Assembly: GCA_029237695.1 (NCBI GenBank)
Contig: CM055278.1
Span: forward strand, 71,911,188-71,975,187
DNA from: Conchocele bisecta
Lineage: Eukaryota; Mollusca; Bivalvia; Lucinida; Thyasiridae
Reading direction: 5' to 3'
Length of the DNA stretch: 64,000 bases
Made by a program: the position numbers and the translations under genes. The first letter of the stretch is position 1, and each line of letters opens with the position of its first letter. Positions 33,925 through 44,800 of the stretch are shown one piece after another. The notes beneath the pieces were generated by a model. The model worked only from the letters and a program-made list of their open reading frames with translations, was not told where the DNA came from and searched no databases.

Positions 33925-34320
33925 GAGCCTATAAAATATGAAAAATCACAGCATATAAAATCTCCGTTTTACCAGCCTGTGTTTTACAACTTGACATATT
34001 TATGTAACCCTACGCGCTTTTGTAAACAATGGCCAGCGCGGCGGGGAATGCAAATATTTCCAAATTAATTTCGGTACATTTTCGGTTATCCATTCGGCCA
34101 TATTGACATGTACAACCCAAAGCGGGAAAGAGAATCTACCAACGGCTGACAAACGTGGCTTCAGTGTCGTGGCCCTTCAACAAATTCTTAAAAATATTAC
34201 CCCACCCGCCCAAAATGCAGAAGAACTTAATAAAGTGCTCAAATGCAAACTCAATATTCCAGTACCAGCCTATAACTTTACGAATTCCAATGTGCACATA
34301 CATGACTATACATAATAAAC
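33925..34320 (+). other. Possible captured gene fragment in the foldback element
   Basis: Two TATAAAA-like boxes (33931 and 33953) precede a G+C-richer stretch. An ATG at about 34028 opens a short frame, MASAAGNANISKLISVHF, ending at a TGA near 34106. An overlapping frame from 34106 to 34315 reads TQSGKENLPTADKRGFSVVA and onward. I do not recognise the peptide. The context fits a 5' exon picked up by the element, but a spurious frame is equally possible. Confidence 0.3.
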
Positions 34321-34738
34321 TGTATTGCAGATGGGTATTCACCTGAATTAGGCGTAAATCCAGGGAAATCCTAGGCCTGTTGACACAAGTTGTTGCTGAC
34401 ATTTCCTTTGTAAAATCACACGAACCAATGCAGAATTGTTGGCATTTCTTTAAATTAATAAAAGCAAATAACTGTTGCAACTACACATACAAAATCAATA
34501 CAATAGTTAATATAAACATTACAGTTGAATAAATGTATAGATGTCTTAGAAAAAGTCCCGTTAATCTCTATTTGAAATGGGAATATTCTTCGGCGGAGTT
34601 AAATTTCTTCAAATTCATTTGGTGTGAGGCGGTTATCGATATGACGACAACAACCTGCTGACGTAATGAAAAAGATCACTGTTCGTGATATGCTACGACG
34701 TTTATAGAAAGCGGGGAGCACACTAGGTGCATTAGAAT

Positions 34739-34904
34739 GGGGATAACCATGCTTTGTTTTTCGATTTGGAGCGGTATGTGTGAGGTTTTATGGTCTGTGA
34801 ATCAGTTTTACGGCTCCGCTGACGCGTCGCCGTAAAACTGATTCACAGACCATAAAACCTCCCACATACCGCTCCAAATCGAAAAACAAAGCATGGTTAT
34901 CCCC
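34739..34904. repeat. Near-perfect palindrome, about 75 bp arms
   Basis: The arms begin GGGGATAACCATGCTTTGTT and meet at GGCTCCGCTGACGCGTCGCC. By eye there are only one or two mismatches. Confidence 0.95.
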
Positions 34905-35561
34905 TAATTTTATTGCGAAAACAAAATTTCCCCATGTTAAATCCCCATAGACATCTTCACGGAGTGAAGATGTCTATGGGGATTTAACATGGGGAATTTT
35001 TTTTAGAATTTCAAAAATACTGGACCGATTTTTAAAATTTAACTTTTGTTTTCTTAATTCGATCATATCCAAGCTATCTAGCTAGGTTTCGGAGTCAATT
35101 TCCCAAAAAAAAGTTTTTTGACTCCTCCCACAAGTCCTCTACCTCTTTTTCCCCATGTTAAATTCCCATAGAGAAATCAATTTTTCGTAATAAAACCAAT
35201 ATTTGACCAAATTTCACGAAATAAAAAGAAGGCTCATTCTTAAATTTTGCTCTATTTTAATATTATCGAAACAAATATTGTTTTTGCATTGTTTATATAG
35301 CCGTACAATTTGGGCAGGTTTCGTGAAACAGACTATAGGGTGATGCGGCCAGTAAATCAAATACGCTGCAGGTGTTATTACACTTGTGTCATATCCCATT
35401 TATGAAATGGGTTACAGCATGTCATAACAATGTTTTCATGTGGTCAAACATATTTTCGATATGTTTGTGTTCTGTTCAAACTATGGATTCAAATACTAAA
35501 TAATAATTACCGTTCCGCAATAATACAATATGTTCAACAATTCTGCACAAATCAAGAAACT

Positions 35562-35678
35562 TATTCCTTGATAAAGGCCTTGTGCCGAAACGTCGGAAAA
35601 GTGGGTTCCTGGTTCTACTCATTCCTTGATAAAGGCTTTGTGCCGAAACGTCGGAAAAGTGGGTTCCTGGTTTTTGCA
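35562..35678. repeat. 59 bp tandem duplication with hammerhead-like core
   Basis: ATTCCTTGATAAAGGCCTTG, TGCCGAAACGTCGG and the following GGGTTCCTGG block are repeated twice. The string TTGATAAAGGC-loop-GCCGAAACGTC parallels the minimal hammerhead ribozyme core CUGAUGA-stem II-GAAAC, but differs at two core bases. Such tandem hammerheads are known from Penelope-like elements. Confidence 0.6.
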
Positions 35679-35931
35679 GTTAAATAATAATTGTTCCTTA
35701 GATATAAGTTTGAATTATGTCTAAACTGACTTGGGGCTTGAATTGTCAAGCAGCCACTTTAAATGCTATTATTAAAAGGTGAATACGTATTCTGAAACAC
35801 CCCCTGCTTAAAACAAAATACCAATCCTATATTCTGGTTTGCCTGATAGCATAATTGGAAAAGGGCAGTTGAAATGACCCGCGGGAAAGGAAATGAATGA
35901 TTAAAGTGACTGAACACAATCGCTACATATA

Positions 35932-36060
35932 CATATAAGGCTGTGACTGGATAAATTGGGCTTATTGAATAATTATGCGACCAGTGTAGATCAATATGAG
36001 ATCTGTATCGGTATCTACCATGTTCGCCATATAGCCAGTGAAACACGTGTCATGGTTCGA
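35932..36060. mobile_element. GTGGCTGTGACTGG-family MITE fragment
   Basis: GGCTGTGACTGGATAAATTG followed by the foldback portion ending near ATATAGCCAGTGAAACACG. Confidence 0.6.
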
Positions 36061-36203
36061 GAAAAAAGTACCCCTCCGTATATGGTTGCATGAGTGCGTC
36101 ATACATGTTTTAGATCAGGAACATGATAGGACACATATGTCATAGATCCCAGTTCTCCAGACACAAATACATATGAGAGACGCATGTGGTTTTGTACCTT
36201 CGG

Positions 36204-36625
36204 ACATCTGCGTAATTTCAGTTAATACGTTTACAAAATTTACGATATCTTTCATAAATTGAGTCAAAAGTTAACAAAATCATAACCCTTTGAACCCGAA
36301 AGGCCGCTCTATCGGTTTATGCAAACAGAGCGGATCCAGATGAGCCGGCTCGTAACGAGCCGTCTCATCAGGATCTGCACTTTTTGCAAATAATTTTCAT
36401 ATTTCTTAGAAGAAAAATACCCCCTTTTCATAAATGGACGAATCTGAAAATTATTTTGTGACCATTGGATTGGTCAGAACATTAGCATATGACAGTCCAT
36501 TCCAGTTCCTTAGGGTTGAAAGGGTTAAGAGTACATGCAGAAGTATAGTCCGCATGTGCGTACTCCATTTACGGAAACTATTGTACATTTTGTAAAAGTA
36601 TTTCATGAAATTACGCAGGTGTCAG
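36204..36625. mobile_element. TIR element interrupted by a second MITE
   Basis: The outer ends ACATCTGCGTAATTTCAGTT and ATGAAATTACGCAGGTGTCA are inverted, as are the inner TTACAAAATTTACGATATC and TACGGAAACTATTGTACATT. The AACCCTTTC-type MITE (36283-36527) is inserted inside. A related uninterrupted element lies at 39950-40420. Confidence 0.7.
36283..36527. mobile_element. MITE with AACCCTTTC-type termini, copy 2
   Basis: TAACCCTTTGAACCCGAA and TTAGGGTTGAAAGGGTTA are inverted ends. The hairpin GATGAGCCGGCTCGTAACGA lies in the middle. It is in opposite orientation to 5361-5602. Confidence 0.8.
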
Positions 36626-36629
36626 AAGG

Positions 36630-37075
36630 TACACAATCGCATGTGACTGGCGAAATGGGACGTACGGGCTATGCGACCAGTGCGGCCCCAGATCAGGGTA
36701 TACACTGTTCGCCATTCAGTCAGTGAAACGTTCATCATGAACTGTAGCAGACAGTTTAGATCATAATCAAGCTCCATGTACGGGAGTGTGCTAGCAGATT
36801 AAGATCTAGACTGGTCAGACAATCCATAGTCCCCACGTCTCACGTCACAACCACATATGTGGCTGTGACTGGAGAAATGGGGCTTATAGGATTTGTGGCA
36901 AGTGCAGCTCCTGATCACATAGCATACTCCTGTAGCCAGATAACGATATATATTGCTTGTTAGCATGTCAGGTGATTCACTGATCAGACTGTGTGCGGAT
37001 GCACAGGCTGATCTGAATATACACTGGTCGCAAAACACATAAGCCCCAATTCCCCGCCACAGTCACGTAAAATTA
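36630..37075. mobile_element. Cluster of GTGGCTGTGACTGG-family MITEs
   Basis: A partial copy is at 36630-36730. A second group at 36800-37070 has GTGGCTGTGACTGGAGAAAT at about 36858 and a mirrored end AATTCCCCGCCACAGTCACG. Confidence 0.7.
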
Positions 37076-37199
37076 CAAACAGTGGACAGTGAAACTTCAT
37101 CAGAGTGTTAAGCGTGTGTTTCAAATCAGTCGGAGTTTATTTATGTTTTCACATTACATGTATATTGAAGCAATATATTGCCAATGCTGAAATATATTT

Positions 37200-37410
37200 T
37201 TAGTCCTAATTTGGAGATAGTAACTCCTAATTAGGAGATAGTATCTCCTAATTAGGACTTAGTATCTCCTAATTAGGAGTTACTATATCATAATGTGGAG
37301 ATACTATCTCCTTAGTATCTCCTAATTATGACTGTATCTCCTAATAGGAGTTACTATCTCCCAATTAGGACTCGGTATCTCGTAGTATTTCCTAATTAGG
37401 ACTATTTATA
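37200..37410. repeat. Self-complementary minisatellite of CCTAATTAGGA units
   Basis: About ten variants of TAGTATCTCCTAATTAGGA occur. Because CCTAATTAGG is itself a palindrome, the array can pair with itself in many registers. Confidence 0.9.
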
Positions 37411-37496
37411 TATTATTTCAGCAATGGCAGTAGGACGCTTCCATAGATATTCTTGTGCGATATTGTAGTGTAGAATAATTCAGGTGTGTTTACATG

Positions 37497-37710
37497 TACA
37501 GTGCAACATCTGTAAACCGAACACCCTGGGAGGTCCCGCCTAGGGTGTCCGACCTAGAGAGAGTTCACTGTAAATTAGGCTATGGGATCATAGCTGTTTG
37601 CTATACGATCACGAACATACATTATCACCTGAGATGAAGGACCAAGAACCTCATCAAAAATAAGATCACATGTGTTTTGTTGGTGTCCGGTTTAGAGAGT
37701 TTCCACCGTA
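37497..37710. mobile_element. Pogo/Tigger-like MITE
   Basis: TACAGTGCAACATCTGTAAA and TTAGAGAGTTTCCACCGTA form the ends. CACCCTGGGAGGTCCCGCCT and GGTGTCCGGTTTAGAGAG are family motifs. It ends 40 bp before the acceptor of the PAN/CCP gene. Confidence 0.7.
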
Positions 37711-37771
37711 CGTGATACAACTGTAGACACAGTTTGGTTTGTTTTCGCAGACTTATATATACACGTCAGCG

Positions 37772-40700
37772 ATGTTAGGCAACATGAAGTGTGTCTCCAT
37801 CGTACAGATTCTAATGACTGCCTTGTCCGGAAGCACGTGCCTTCAATACACTTCATCTTCCAATATGCGCATGACTGCACACGCCTTTGACGTGTTTATT
37901 TGCACGGGTATGACAGAGTGTCTATACACGTGCATGACGGTCCGTGAGTGCGAGTCGCTCAACTGGAAAAAGTCGGATCGTACGTGCGAACTGAACGAGG
38001 AAAGCAGCTCATCAGCCCCTGACAGTATGGTCGCCATCGATATGGACTATCTATTTTTCGACATCATGGACTGGCCTACGGTATGTAACTCTGTATAAAT
38101 AGACTACTAATAATGCTGTTGCTGTTTGAATGTCTTTATTATTACAGTACATTAGAACCTCACTAAACCGGACATCATTTTTGGGTAATTTTGATGGGCT
38201 TCAATGTTACTTATCGCCGATCGCACTGTCTGTTCGTGATCGAAAGCGTGCATTGGAGTTCAAAATGTGCCAGATGTCCGGTTTAGAGAGGTTCCACGGT
38301 GTGTGTTTCATGAGACTTGCCCAAAATTTACGTCTATTATATTCTTTTTCGATAATATCAACTTTTGTCAAAATTTAATAAAGTGCCATTTTTTATTTTA
38401 TGAAAGTTCGTCAAATGTTTTTGTTTTTTTTTACGAAAAGCATATTTCTCTGTGGTAATGTAACATGGGAAAAGGGGAACAACTGAAGCAGCTGCAGGAG
38501 AAAACAATGACTTTTTACTCCGAAACCTCGCTATATAGCTTGGGAATGACCTAAGAACACAAATATTACATTTTGGTTATTCTTTTAAATACCCAGCTTT
38601 GTTGTTTAAAACGCATGTTGTCTTTTTCAACGCTATAGGAATGAATGGCCTTTTTGTGGAATTTATAGGGGTATAAACTTGGAAAAGTCGCGGGAATACT
38701 GGATTCCCAGTATTCCCGCGACTTTTCCAAGTTTATATCCCCGATAAATTCAACAAAAAGGCCATTCATTCCTTATAATTCCAGCATTTGAAATAAATTC
38801 ATCAAGAAAATGTGTTTATTTTCCGTTTTCTTAAGAATTATTTTAACTGTGCATCACGGTTACGGAAAGTAGTTCGGCGTGGGAGTTTACTGGGATATAT
38901 ACTTTGGACAGAGACTTGCTACGGGCCAATCAAATGTTAGGGAATTGTGTAAATATTTTTGTGCTGGAATTATATGGTTTTGACATCGTTTTTGTGTGCG
39001 CCCGCTTGCGGACAGCGCGATATAGTCGGCACTTTGACGTCCGTACGTACGTGCGTCCGGATTTGCGTTAAATTGTTTACATATGTTATATCTCTGCAGC
39101 CACTTCACTCATTGATTTGAAACTTCATATGCATGTTTACCATCCTCCAAATATTCATTGTGCGTAATACCCATGCTGCCCACATGCCCAAGGTCAAGGT
39201 TAAATGTCTTAGAAGTTTGCGTTAAAGGTTTTGTAAATTTGCGTTAAAGTATTTACGTATGTTATATCTACTGAACCGCTTCACTCATAGACTTGAAACT
39301 TCATATGCATTTTTACCATCCTCCAAATATTCTTTAGGTGCAATACCTGGATACTTCAGCAACCCGACCTGTAGATCCATGGAATCGTTTACTGCAACTC
39401 CAATATAGTCTTCTTTTGAGACCATGGAAATTTATTATTGTAAGTCTTAACCAGTATCCCCTGCTTTTCATAGGAGCCGAAGAGTGAGGCCAAGAGATTT
39501 TGCTGTGGTAAGATCACCTGGCAACAAATCAGGATATTGTAAATTCAACTGCCGAATTTGGGCATTCTCTCCAGGTGTATTCTCAGCTCTAAAGGTCTTA
39601 ATTTACAAGTCACTGAGCCATAAAACACGATAACATCATGCATATATTATCCATTCTATTCATCGGTCGGCCTTTGTTCTAGTCTTTGTTTGTAATTAGA
39701 AAAATCGTTTTCTAATTATAAAAAGGAAAACGATATCAAGCGATGTAAAAACCATAGGCAAAAGTTAGCATGTAGAACGTGGAAGAAATTCGGACTGTAT
39801 ATTACAGAGCCTGGTCGGAGATTGTGCCAACCACGCCTGTGGCAGCAAGGAACGGTGTATCCCACCCGGAGTATGTATACCCGCCTGTAAGTCGATACAC
39901 CAAAACATAAGAGACGAGCCATGCGATGTTGTACCTATATACCTGTAGAAGATGTGCGATTTTTCGTGAAAAATGTTTACTGTGATATTGTGATATTTCT
40001 GTAATTGACGTCAAACGTTGACGAAATTATCACACACCACCGCCTTCGTCAATCTTTTCAATAATTGTAAATGCGTGTATTACAAATTAATTGAATAGTG
40101 TGCTTGAAAGCAAGCAGCTGGCTTGGCTGAACCTCAGCTGTGCTACAGCTCATGCACAGCCAATCAAACTGATTGATTGCGAGTCGAGATTGCCAACAGA
40201 TATTACGAAATGTTGATAATCTGGGTAAGATTATCGCAGGCGGTGAGCGATAATAAAAGAAAGTTGTAACTGAAGAAACTGTGATATGTTCTGTAAATGA
40301 CGAAATTTGCATTGCACATGCGGACTATAATTTTGAACATTCGCTAACCTGTTCACGTCATTTACGGAAACTATCGTAAATTTTGTGAATATATTTAATG
40401 AAATATCGCACATGTCCTACTAGGTAGAGAATCATAGCTTTTACCATATGTAAACCGAATACCAATTAAATCAACATTGAGTGTGTTCATTTAATATTTT
40501 AAAAATGTTAACATTTAAAACATAACTATTGTGAGGCCTCAAAGTCATGAACAAAAACATTAATTACAACATACGTTTAATTTAAATCGAATATTTGACG
40601 ACGGTTCCGAAACGAAACACACGAAACGAATGGGAAACGTTGTGAAAAATATCGTTCTGTACAACGATATGCATAGAAGCGATTATCCTTTGTTTTTCTC

Positions 40701-42909
40701 CTACGTGAAAACGATATTTATTTAATTGTTGATAGCCGGGTATTTAATAAACGTAAACCAACGAGAACATCATTTATTGATTTCAGTGCATGGGCATTAC
40801 ATTTGTCAACGAGTACAGCACGGCTTTTCTGCTCGTTGTCTATTCGTACTATTCCAATTGTATACGTAATGTAATGTGTACTTACTATACCAATACTATA
40901 TGTTTATTATATGATATGCATATACAGAGGAACCTCTCCATTGTTGATGAGTTTCCTGGCCATTTATCTCACATGTTAATGTATGTTCATGATTGCAAAG
41001 CACGTACATACGCATCAGAATGGTCACTCATATGCCTGATTTACAGTGGAACATATCTAAACCGGACTCCCAGGGTGTCCGGTTTAGAGACGGTTCACTG
41101 TAATATAAACGTACGGTATGTTCGTACCATGTGAACTCAATACGGTTTACTTGTAAATGTACGCTTACCATATAATAATACGATATATACGTACGGATAT
41201 CGGATATACATGTAGTACATGAACATGTATATTGTTAATGATAACGTATATTGTTACATGACTGCCGTTGTTTGACACCGCTCACAGTCGTGTTCAAACG
41301 TAGATGGTTGTAGAAAATGCTCATTCCGGGGCCAAGCCAACAAATAAGTAATCCATGTGTCTCATGACGTTACTGAAACACACCATTACGTCACCAGACC
41401 AGTTCACAACGGTCGCATTGAAATTTTGTGACGTGTACTGCGGCCCCGGAATATGCATAAATCAGCTGTTTGAATGGAACGGGTTATCGAAAGTATCGGA
41501 AATTACTGCATATATAATTATGACGGAAATGTAACAATAACGTTCGACCATGTCAAGTCATGGCTAAACGTTTGCTGTAGTACTCGTGAACTGTTTGAAC
41601 CCCAATGCCGTAGGCCGCGGGTTCAAACAGTCCCTTAATACCACCACAAAGGTTTACCCACCGGCTGGATATGGTCGAACCTAATATTTGTATGATATTA
41701 ATATAGTATTTTATGACCATATGGTACAACTTAAGACTATTATACGAGTATACGGTATGTCCATGCTAACGTATATGTATTTTATGTTCATTAAATATAC
41801 CGATATCGTACATGTATGTATATCTGATCTTTATATAAATTATACAAATAGGTAACTAGCAGCAGAAAACACTACCGTATATACATGTACATATATTGAC
41901 ACCTTTCATAAATTCATACTGGATACGCCCATCCAACGTATTGCGTACGTATGTTTGACGTGATTAATTTCAACGACGTTGTCAATAGCGGCAAACTATA
42001 GACCGGCAAGGTTGCTTGCTGTTCCATGAATTGCAAGAAAATGTACAAAAATATGGGTGGGTGGCAGGTGGGAGCACCCGATGGGTAATTTAATGATCGG
42101 GGTTCATCCTAACCGGAATCCCGACTGGAGACCTGATTTGGCCCTCACATACGTCTTTGGCATTTTGTATGTGACAGTTGAATCTGGTTATACCCCTTAT
42201 GTGAGTATTACGATATTCCTAATCCTATTTTAGGGGAAGGGGCCAAGTGACTTGGTGTGGTATGGACCTGGCACCAGGTCTGGTTATTCTAATTTCAGGG
42301 CTGAATATATTTGTTCCTGATGTAAATATTCCGTTCTGATTTTGGGATTTTTCCCCCAATGCAGCAGGTTAAAATGGGATCGAACCCGTTTGCCCGGCCT
42401 TGCATGACCTTAGATGTTGACATTAGCTGTTGATAGGCCGTTAAACACTAATAAACAAACAAAACAAAACAAAAATACGATTCTTATTTCTAACGCCATA
42501 TTTGGTTACTTACAGTTTTAAAACTATCAGAACCTGCAAAATAAATATAGGTAATCCAACATGTGTTACTGCGTTTTCAGTATTATAAAACACCTTCGGT
42601 CTGTTTAAAGCTTGCGAGGAGACTTTCGGACTAAATGTGTTTCGTACTACAGTAAACGCAATAGCCCACAGTTGTATTCCTTAAGTAAATTTGTCTCTGA
42701 AATATTGATTGACAGGTGGACCACCACCCAAGGTAAACAACTCTGTATCGACTGTCAGCCGGACTGAGGGCTCCATCCGTGCCTGTACCTACGAGTGTCG
42801 CGAAGGGTTTGACCCAGTTCCATACGATTTAGCGATTTTGATGATCACATGTGGTAGCGACAGCCAATGGACGGATGTTTATTTCGAGTGTATCGTAACC
42901 CCGATGTAA
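37772..42909 (+). CDS. Secreted PAN/Apple-like plus CCP (Sushi) protein, two coding exons
   Basis: Exons are 37772-38084 and 42716-42909 (TAA at 42907-42909), about 168 residues. An acceptor TTTTCGCAG at 37742-37750 precedes exon 1, implying an upstream 5' UTR exon. The N-terminus MLGNMKCVSIVQILMTALSG is a signal peptide; ATG 37784 is an alternative start. A PAN/Apple-like module follows, with ECLYTCMTVRECESLNWKKS then CELNEE. Splicing the donor at 38085 (GTAACT) to the acceptor at 42715 is phase 1 and creates VCGPPPK, the first Cys and Gly of a CCP module. YEC, ITC and FEC supply the other CCP cysteines, plus one extra Cys in RACTYEC. The Trp before the last Cys is also present (SQWTD). Likely an extracellular binding protein; the ligand is unknown. 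The 4.6 kb intron is full of MITEs. Confidence 0.72.
38152..38310. mobile_element. Pogo/Tigger-like MITE inside the PAN/CCP intron
   Basis: It runs from ATTAGAACCTCACTAAACCG to TTTAGAGAGGTTCCACGGT. It belongs to the same family as 12483-12623. Confidence 0.75.
38300..38560. mobile_element. Truncated GTTTCACGAAA-family foldback fragment
   Basis: TTTCATGAGACTTGCCCAAA, AATTTAATAAAGTGCC and the CAGCTGCAGGAGAAAAC block follow the order of the family interior. No right end is visible. Confidence 0.55.
38634..38974. mobile_element. Right half of the ATAATTCCAGCAC foldback element
   Basis: A palindrome at 38634-38780 has a short centre (CTGGATTCCCAG). It is followed by the right outer arm ending GTGCTGGAATTAT. 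Confidence 0.85.
38985..39420. repeat. Pearl-like fragment with two tandem units of about 175 bp
   Basis: The head includes GCCCGCTTGCGGACAGCG and CGTCCGTACGTACGTGCGTC. Two units share TTGAAACTTCATATGCATG and ACCATCCTCCAAATATTC, at about 39118 and 39291. One unit also has CAAGGTCAAGGTTAAATG. Confidence 0.65.
39421..39949. other. Intron sequence with no recognised element
   Basis: It contains a short inverted pair, AATTAGAAAAATCGTTTTCT and AATTATAAAAAGGAAAACGA (about 39690-39735). No gene was seen. Confidence 0.4.
39950..40420. mobile_element. TIR element related to 36204-36625
   Basis: The left end GATGTGCGATTTTTCGTGAA mirrors the right end ATGAAATATCGCACATGTCC. The interior carries CAGCTGGCTTGGCTGAACC and a nearby inverted counterpart. 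Confidence 0.6.
40560..40790. repeat. Dispersed AACGAT-rich repeat
   Basis: GTTCTGTACAACGATATGCA and CTACGTGAAAACGATATTTA match the region behind the 103-codon open frames in the two big arms. Confidence 0.6.
40925..41104. mobile_element. Pogo/Tigger-like MITE ending in a small palindrome
   Basis: CAGTGGAACATATCTAAACC at 41044 and GTTTAGAGACGGTTCACTG are inverted around CCCAGGGTGTCC. Upstream, CATTTATCTCACATGTTAAT is shared with the copy at 12483-12623. Confidence 0.7.
41310..41690. repeat. Dispersed repeat with terminal palindrome (copy 2)
   Basis: Same order of blocks as 28270-28705: AATGCTCATTCCGGGGCCAA, CCATTACGTCACCAGACC, AATCAGCTGTTTGAATGG. It ends with a foldback centred on GTAGGCCGCGGGTTCAAAC. 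Confidence 0.8.
41691..42050. other. Intron sequence with no recognised element
   Basis: AT-rich with several TACATGTA and CGTATA words. No frame or repeat was identified. Confidence 0.45.
42060..42480 (+). mobile_element. SINE-like retroposon with A-rich tail
   Basis: It ends in GGCCGTTAAACACTAATAAA followed by CAAAC/AAAC repeats, a tail typical of molluscan SINEs. GATCGAACC at about 42380 fits a B box. No clear A box was found, so the promoter type is uncertain. It lies in the PAN/CCP intron, about 230 bp before exon 2. Confidence 0.55.
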
Positions 42910-43715
42910 ATGGTTCTTTAGAGATTGTTTAAGCCGCGGTTTGAGATAATGGACATTGGAATGCAGTCCGGATTTGTTCCTAAATCCGCAAGCGAATTAT
43001 TTCCTTTCGTGTACACATCGTTTTGACATCGTTTTTATAGTTAGAAAACGATGTTTTCGTTGGTTTAAACGTGTCCTGTTTAAACCAACGAAAACACCAT
43101 TTTATAATTAAATACATCGAGGACAATGTACAAAACGCTCGTTTTAAATGCGTTTTCCAATCGTTTCATTTGTTTCGTTTAGGAACCTTCATCAAATCTT
43201 CGCTGTATTTGGAGCCAGTGGAACTGACGATCGTCATATGTGGTCGTGACTGGAGAAATGGGGCTTATGGGCATTGTGACCATTGTAGCTCCTGATCAAA
43301 TAGCACCCTTATGTAGCACGCTAAAGATCTATGTTGCTTGTTGAAGAGTGACGGCTGTAGTATTGGTGTGATGGGGAATAATGCAGATGCTGTTCAGAAT
43401 GCTTTCGTTGAAAAGAACGCGGACACTGACATCGGTAACGTCATGTGACGCCGTTCGACAATAAGTCGGTCAATTCATTGTGGGTTACCTGCTAAATAGA
43501 GTATACATGTACATGTACCATTCTCGTGTCTTTTGATATCATGTTTATCAGGCAATGTAGGAAACTCGTAGGGATTCAGAGGCTTGCCGAGAAATTCCTA
43601 CTTTTTCCGAGCCGAGCCTGTTAAACTGGATATTAACAGACACTAGTCTGGTATTCTATTTATTATATTTATTCTATTTATCGGGTAACGTTTTACGCAG
43701 CCGATTATCAAGTGC
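42910..43715. repeat. AACGAT-rich repeat, MITE scrap and foldback remains
   Basis: 43010-43210 holds an inverted pair (AACGATGTTTTCGTTGGTTT, then TTTAAACCAACGAAAACACC) and the ACAAAACGCTCGTTTT block. 43240-43310 is a GTGGTCGTGACTGGAGAAAT MITE fragment. 43550-43615 has GTAGGGATTCAGAGGCTTGC, an inverted-repeat scrap related to 28150-28205. There is no gene. The 3' UTR of the PAN/CCP gene should lie at the start. Confidence 0.6.
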
Positions 43716-43896
43716 AAAATAGTTTTCGCTGAAAAGAACCTGACGCGTATGCCTACTTACGTTACCTCATTACCCTGACGTCATCCGTAACATCATGTGA
43801 CGCTGTGTGACGCCGTGTGACGTCAGTTTTCAATTCGCTGTAACCCAGACAGTCATACCCGGTCACTGCTTGATGCGGCATTATCTTATCAGCCAG

Positions 43897-44370
43897 TATC
43901 AAGGTGTATGACCACGTTATTAAAACAACAACAACAAGTTCTGAAACTTCTAGAAGCCCTCTGATTCAAAGTACGTTTTATTTTATTTTGTCCTTATTAT
44001 GTAACGCATTTTGATGAAATATGGCGCATCAAACGCGTCTTCTTAACCTGCATCTGGTGGTCTCGGTACTTTGGCCCAAACTTATGTCGTTTTAGCGATT
44101 AATCGATTTCCGTGACACTGACACGGAAATCGATTCTTCGAAAAAAACACAATATACATGTACGTATGTGCCGAACTCCCGGGACCACCAACTGCAGCTC
44201 ATGCAGACGCGTTTGCTGCGCCATATTTCATAAAAATCCGTTGCCTATTGAGGAAAATATCAAATAATAATTGCTTTGGAGTGGAAGCGCTTTCAACACT
44301 TTCAGCCATTGTTGTTGTTGTTGTAACCACGTGCTCATGCACCTTGCGTACGTACTCTGCGTTACAGACA
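43897..44370. mobile_element. Large palindromic element, copy 1
   Basis: Left blocks ACAACAACAACAAGTTCTGA and AAACGCGTCTTCTTAACCTG pair with the right blocks GCAGACGCGTTTGCTGCGCC and TTGTTGTTGTTGTAACCACG. The tip is AATCGATTTCCGTGACACTG and its complement. The related copy is 47440-47890. Confidence 0.8.
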
Positions 44371-44504
44371 GATAATTCGGGTTATACCAGCTTGTTATCT
44401 GATAACAAAATTAAAAGTTCAGTTCGATGGACGGAATGGCGAGCAGGATAGTTCTTTGTACTCCATGCTTTACGCTGGTCGCAAACATTGTGTTGTTATG
44501 ATAA

Positions 44505-44800
44505 TAATGGATTTACATTTATTGAGCATAGGCTGCATATGCAGCCTATTCTCAATAAATGTAAATCCATCAATTGACTTTGTGACTGACTACAGAACTG
44601 GGGCTTATGAGATGTGTGGCCAGTGTAGCTCCTGAGCAAAGTCACAAAGTCAATTGATGGATTTACATTTATTGAGCATAGGCTGCATATGCAGCCTATT
44701 CTCAATAAATGTAAATCCATCAATTGACTTTGTGACTGACTACAGAACTGGGGCTTATGAGATGTGTGGCCAGTGTAGCTCCTGAGCAAATAGCACACTC
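44505..44800. repeat. Two copies of a palindrome-plus-MITE segment
   Basis: 44507-44640 and 44655-44787 are almost identical. Each has a GCATAGGCTGCATATGCAGC palindrome followed by CAATTGACTTTGTGACTGAC and the GGGGCTTATGAGATGTGTGG MITE arm. A short link, GAGCAAAGTCACAAAGTC, inverts the flank. Confidence 0.85.

Larger units (their letters stand above)
33731..35337. mobile_element. Long foldback element of the GTTTCACGAAA family with internal cargo
   Basis: The outer TIRs TATAGTTTGTTTCACGAAAG and GGTTTCGTGAAACAGACTATA are inverted and bounded at 33731 and 35337. Internal mirrored blocks AAGAATGAGCCTTCTTTTTA and AAAAAGAAGGCTCATTCTTA reinforce this. Between 33880 and 34735 is sequence absent from the shorter relatives. 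It is followed by a 166 bp palindrome (34739-34904) and a second of about 70 bp (34925-35000). Confidence 0.85.
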
